Position numbers and translations under genes: made by a program. Source: Sphingopyxis sp. QXT-31 (GTDB taxonomy: Bacteria > Pseudomonadota > Alphaproteobacteria > Sphingomonadales > Sphingomonadaceae). Taken from it: DNA of 64,000 bases. Each line of letters begins with the position of its first letter. Position 1 is the first letter of the stretch. Below, piece after piece: positions 60,962 to 64,000 of this stretch. The notes under the pieces are model-generated. The model saw only the letters and a list, made by a program, of their open reading frames with translations, ran no database searches and was not told where the DNA came from. Where the stretch lies: the NCBI RefSeq assembly GCF_001984035.1, contig NZ_CP019449.1, positions 2,108,001 to 2,172,000 of the forward strand. The letters run 5' to 3'.

Positions 60962-63900
60962 ATGCTCGGCTTTTTCGCTTTCCTGTCGATTGTCGTTCTT
61001 TTCCTGCTGTTGATGGACGCACGGGCCCGGCTCAAGCGGGCCGAGGCGACGCTTGCCGAAGCCGCCAAGCGCATCGGCGCGCTGCAGCGCCACGCCGGTT
61101 TGCTGCCTCCGAAGGAAGGCGAGAGCCCCGAACAGGCGCGCGCCAATGCGGCCGCGCCAATGCGCACGGCGACCCCGTCGCCCGCTCCCGCACCAGTTCC
61201 CTCGTGGGTCGCGCCCTCGCCCGAAACGATCGACCGCTGGAAGCCCAAGCCCGACGTGCCGGCTGCCGAGGAGCCCGTGCCCGCCGAACCTGAAACCGAA
61301 GACGTGCCCGCACCGGTCGCCGCCGCGAGCGCACCGCTGCCGTCGATCGAGCAGGAGGTCCCGGTCGAGGACGAGCCCGCCGCTCCCGAAACCGCTGCCG
61401 CCGAGCCCGTAGCCCCGGAACCGGCCGCCGCCGAACCCGAAATCGAGGAACCCGTCCTCGAGGCTAAGTTGCCCGAGCCCGAACCCCCTGCCGGACCGCC
61501 CCCCGCCCCGCCCGGACCGCCGCCGACGATGGCGTCGCGTTTCGAGAATCTCTTCGGCAAGACGCTGCCGATCTGGGCCGGTGGCATCACCCTCGCGATC
61601 GCGGGCGTGCTGATCGTCCGCTATGCGATCGACGCGGGCTTCTTCGCGCGCGTCTTCACCCCCGGCGTCCAGGTGATCGCCGGCATGCTCTTCGGCCTCG
61701 GGCTGATCGGCGGCGCCGAATATGCCTGGCGCAACGAGGACAAGGTCCGCGACCTGCGCGTGCCGCAGGCGCTCTCGGGCGCGGGCATCGCGACGCTTTA
61801 TGCCGCCATCCTGGTCGCGGCCAATGTCTATGGGCTGATCGGTCCGCTCGCCGCCTTCGTCGGGCTTGCGCTCGTCACCGCCGCCGCGCTCGGCCTGTCG
61901 CTGCGCTTCGGCCCGCCCAGCGCGCTGCTCGGGCTCGCGGGCGGCCTCGCCGCCCCCGCGCTCGTCGGCGCTATGGAACCCAATGTGCCGCTGCTCGCGG
62001 TTTATCTCGGCCTCACCATCGCCGGGCTCGCTGGGGTCGCGCGGATGAAGCGCTGGCCGTGGCTCGCGCTCGCCGCCTTCTTCGGCGGCGTGGGCTGGAG
62101 CCTGTGGATGCTGCTTGCGACCACCGCGCTCGATACGCTCGGCTCGCTGTCGATCGGCGGCTATGTGCTTCTCCTCGCGCTCGCGCTGCCGATGATCGCC
62201 TTCGACGGCCCGCGTGCCGCGCTGCTCCGCGCCGGGTCGGCGATCGTCGGCGCGTTGCAACTCGCCCTGCTCGTCGGCATCGGCGGCTTCGCCCCGCTCC
62301 ACTGGGGGCTCTTCATCCTGATCGCCGCGGCGGGCCAGTGGCTCGCCTGGCGCGAGAAGGATTTTGCGATCGTCCCCTCGATCAGCCTCGCGCTGTCGGT
62401 GCTGCTGCTTGCGGTCTGGCCCGATCCGGCGGCGGGCTGGTTCGCGACCATCGGCCTCGCGCTCGCCGCGATCCACGCTTTGCCCTTGCTCGCGAAGCTG
62501 TGGGGCGAGACGCGAACGCTGCGCCGCACGCTCGAGCTTTGCGCGCTGGCGCTCGCCGCGCCGCCGCTGGTCAAATGGCATTTCTGGGATATCGCCGACA
62601 GCGGACTGGCGCTCGTCGCGCTCGGCGCCGCGCTGGTCGCCGGCGCGGGCATCGCGCTCGGCTGGAAGGTCGAGGACCGCACCGGCGATAGCCGTTTCGC
62701 CTGGCTGACCGCCGTGACGGGCATCCTCGTCGCGGTCGCCGCCTGCCTGATCGCGCCCGACTGGACTGCGCCGCTCGCGGTCGGCGCCGTCGCGGCCGCA
62801 TTGCTCTTCTTCGGCAAGGCGGCAAAGGACCGGCGCATCGAGCCGATCGCCGCGAGCTTCGTCGCGCTCGCGCTGGTCGCGCTGATCGCCACCCCGCTCG
62901 CGCTGGTCGAACTGCCGCGGCTGGTGGTCGGGGCCGGCGACGCCTTCGCGGGGCAGGCGCTGGTCCGCTGGGGCGGGCTGACCGCGCTGCTCGGCCTGTT
63001 CGCGGCCAGGGCCGTGGACCGCTACCTACGCTTCCTCGCGCTGACGATCGCCGGCGGCCTCGCTTATGGCGCGCTCGCACAGCTCGTCCCCGCCTGGAGC
63101 CTGACGCTCGCGATGGGCGCGATCGCAGCGGCGCTGTTCGCGCTCGCGCGGCGCCGCGGTACCCTGCCGATCGAGGGCCTGTCGCTCGCCTATGCGCTGC
63201 TCGCCGTGCTGCTGCTCGCATCGACGGGCCCCGGCGTCATTGCGCAATGGACGCGCCTCTATGGCAGCGATGAGGTGGCCACCGGCACCGCCATCCTGCG
63301 CTGGGGCGGCCTCACCCTGCTCGGCCTGCTCTACGCCGCCCTGTCGGCGCAGCCCGCGATCCGCCGCGTCGGCCAAGTTGCCGCCGCGCTGCTCGCCTAT
63401 GGTGCGCTCGCGCAGGTCGTGCCGGGGGCGTATCTGATGTTGGTCCCCGCACTCGGCGGTGCAGCGATGCTGCTCGCGGCGCGCCGCATCGACCTCGCGC
63501 GCGTCGATGCCGCGGCAGTCAGCTTCGCGGCAGTGAGCCTTGCTTGGGCCGTGCTGCCCGTCGGGGTCTGGGCGACCAAGGCCGTGCTCTCGCTCGGCGG
63601 CGTGCCGATGCTGTTCGACGCCCCTGCGCTCGCCATCGACCAGCTGTTATTGCGCCTGCTGCTCCCTGCCTTGCTCTTCGGCGCACCGCTGCTGCTGCTG
63701 CGCGAAGCGCTGCCGCGCTGGCTGTTGATCGGGGCTTTCGCGGTCATCGGCATCCTGGCCGGGATCGCGCTCCACTGCCTCTACCGCCTCGGTTTCGCGG
63801 CGGCGTTCGGCGGCGATTTCGTCGCCACCGGGGTCGCGCAGCGCATCGTCTGGGGCGCCCTGCTCGTCGGCAGCGGCTGGCTCGCGATGCGCCGCGGCCT

Positions 63901-64000
63901 CACCAGCCTCGCGCGGCCGCTCGTCGTCGCGGGGACCGCGCATGCGATCTGGTACGGCCTGCTGCTCCACAACCCACTGTGGACCGGGCAGGCAGTCGGA
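60962..64000 (+). CDS. DUF2339 multi-spanning membrane protein (3' end outside window)
   Basis: Open from the ATG at 60962 to the last base, 1013 codons without a stop. Layout: one N-terminal membrane helix (GFFAFLSIVVLFLLLMD), a short coiled segment, a Pro/Ala/Glu-rich linker (about 60-190), then many hydrophobic helices beginning GKTLPIWAGGITLAIAGVLI and VRYAIDAGFF. The segment HNPLWTGQAVG at the window edge is typical of the DUF2339 C-terminal part. Function unknown. It is 57 bp after cobU, without overlap, so it is probably not part of the B12 operon. Confidence 0.88.
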   Translation, partial: MLGFFAFLSIVVLFLLLMDARARLKRAEATLAEAAKRIGALQRHAGLLPPKEGESPEQARANAAAPMRTATPSPAPAPVPSWVAPSPETIDRWKPKPDVPAAEEPVPAEPETEDVPAPVAAASAPLPSIEQEVPVEDEPAAPETAAAEPVAPEPAAAEPEIEEPVLEAKLPEPEPPAGPPPAPPGPPPTMASRFENLFGKTLPIWAGGITLAIAGVLIVRYAIDAGFFARVFTPGVQVIAGMLFGLGLIGGAEYAWRNEDKVRDLRVPQALSGAGIATLYAAILVAANVYGLIGPLAAFVGLALVTAAALGLSLRFGPPSALLGLAGGLAAPALVGAMEPNVPLLAVYLGLTIAGLAGVARMKRWPWLALAAFFGGVGWSLWMLLATTALDTLGSLSIGGYVLLLALALPMIAFDGPRAALLRAGSAIVGALQLALLVGIGGFAPLHWGLFILIAAAGQWLAWREKDFAIVPSISLALSVLLLAVWPDPAAGWFATIGLALAAIHALPLLAKLWGETRTLRRTLELCALALAAPPLVKWHFWDIADSGLALVALGAALVAGAGIALGWKVEDRTGDSRFAWLTAVTGILVAVAACLIAPDWTAPLAVGAVAAALLFFGKAAKDRRIEPIAASFVALALVALIATPLALVELPRLVVGAGDAFAGQALVRWGGLTALLGLFAARAVDRYLRFLALTIAGGLAYGALAQLVPAWSLTLAMGAIAAALFALARRRGTLPIEGLSLAYALLAVLLLASTGPGVIAQWTRLYGSDEVATGTAILRWGGLTLLGLLYAALSAQPAIRRVGQVAAALLAYGALAQVVPGAYLMLVPALGGAAMLLAARRIDLARVDAAAVSFAAVSLAWAVLPVGVWATKAVLSLGGVPMLFDAPALAIDQLLLRLLLPALLFGAPLLLLREALPRWLLIGAFAVIGILAGIALHCLYRLGFAAAFGGDFVATGVAQRIVWGALLVGSGWLAMRRGLTSLARPLVVAGTAHAIWYGLLLHNPLWTGQAVG

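Overview
The window is a high-GC alphaproteobacterial chromosome segment. Gene content and sequence style point to Sphingomonadales, most likely a Sphingopyxis-like organism. The genus is inferred. Supporting signs are many TonB receptors, an envelope operon without lpxD/lpxA/lpxB (sphingomonads use glycosphingolipids instead of LPS), and dispersed REP-like and MITE-like repeats. No tRNA, rRNA, IS transposase, prophage or CRISPR array was seen.

Layout. 1-1.2 kb: 3' part of glycerol kinase. 1.2-12.6 kb: a minus-strand housekeeping block reading rpsB-tsf-pyrH-frr-uppS-cdsA-dxr-rseP-bamA-ompH-fabZ-rpmE (translation, isoprenoid/phospholipid precursors, outer-membrane assembly). 12.8-16 kb: a small membrane protein behind a LexA-type box, pssA-psd, and icd. 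16-27 kb: CPA2 antiporter, M16 peptidase, nitrilase-family amidase, small secreted protein, NUDT19-like Nudix hydrolase, DUF4126 protein, ferredoxin reductase, aminotransferase.

27-39.3 kb is the most interesting accessory region: a six-gene operon (two M19 dipeptidases, serine hydrolase, YkvI-type transporter, DUF1611/DgcN, TonB receptor), a two-gene operon (membrane-anchored serine hydrolase and a DgcA-type enolase-superfamily epimerase) and a divergent XRE-cupin regulator. Both operon promoters carry the same 21-nt element. I infer a regulated system for uptake and catabolism of D-amino-acid peptides or peptidoglycan fragments, ending in D-glutamate acetylation and racemisation.

39.5-45.7 kb: HerA-like ATPase, a LuxR-type response regulator, a sensor kinase and a TPR protein that are both truncated at one convergent junction near 42.68 kb, and a class A PBP. 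46-60.9 kb: a cobalamin regulon with two B12 riboswitches. The first leads btuB-cobO-btuF-btuC-btuD (uptake, adenosylation). The second leads btuB2, an unknown membrane protein, DUF1636, cobT-cobC-cobS-cobD-cbiB-cobQ-cobU (late steps and salvage). No corrin-ring synthesis gene is in the window. 60.96 kb to the end: a large DUF2339 membrane protein, cut by the window edge.
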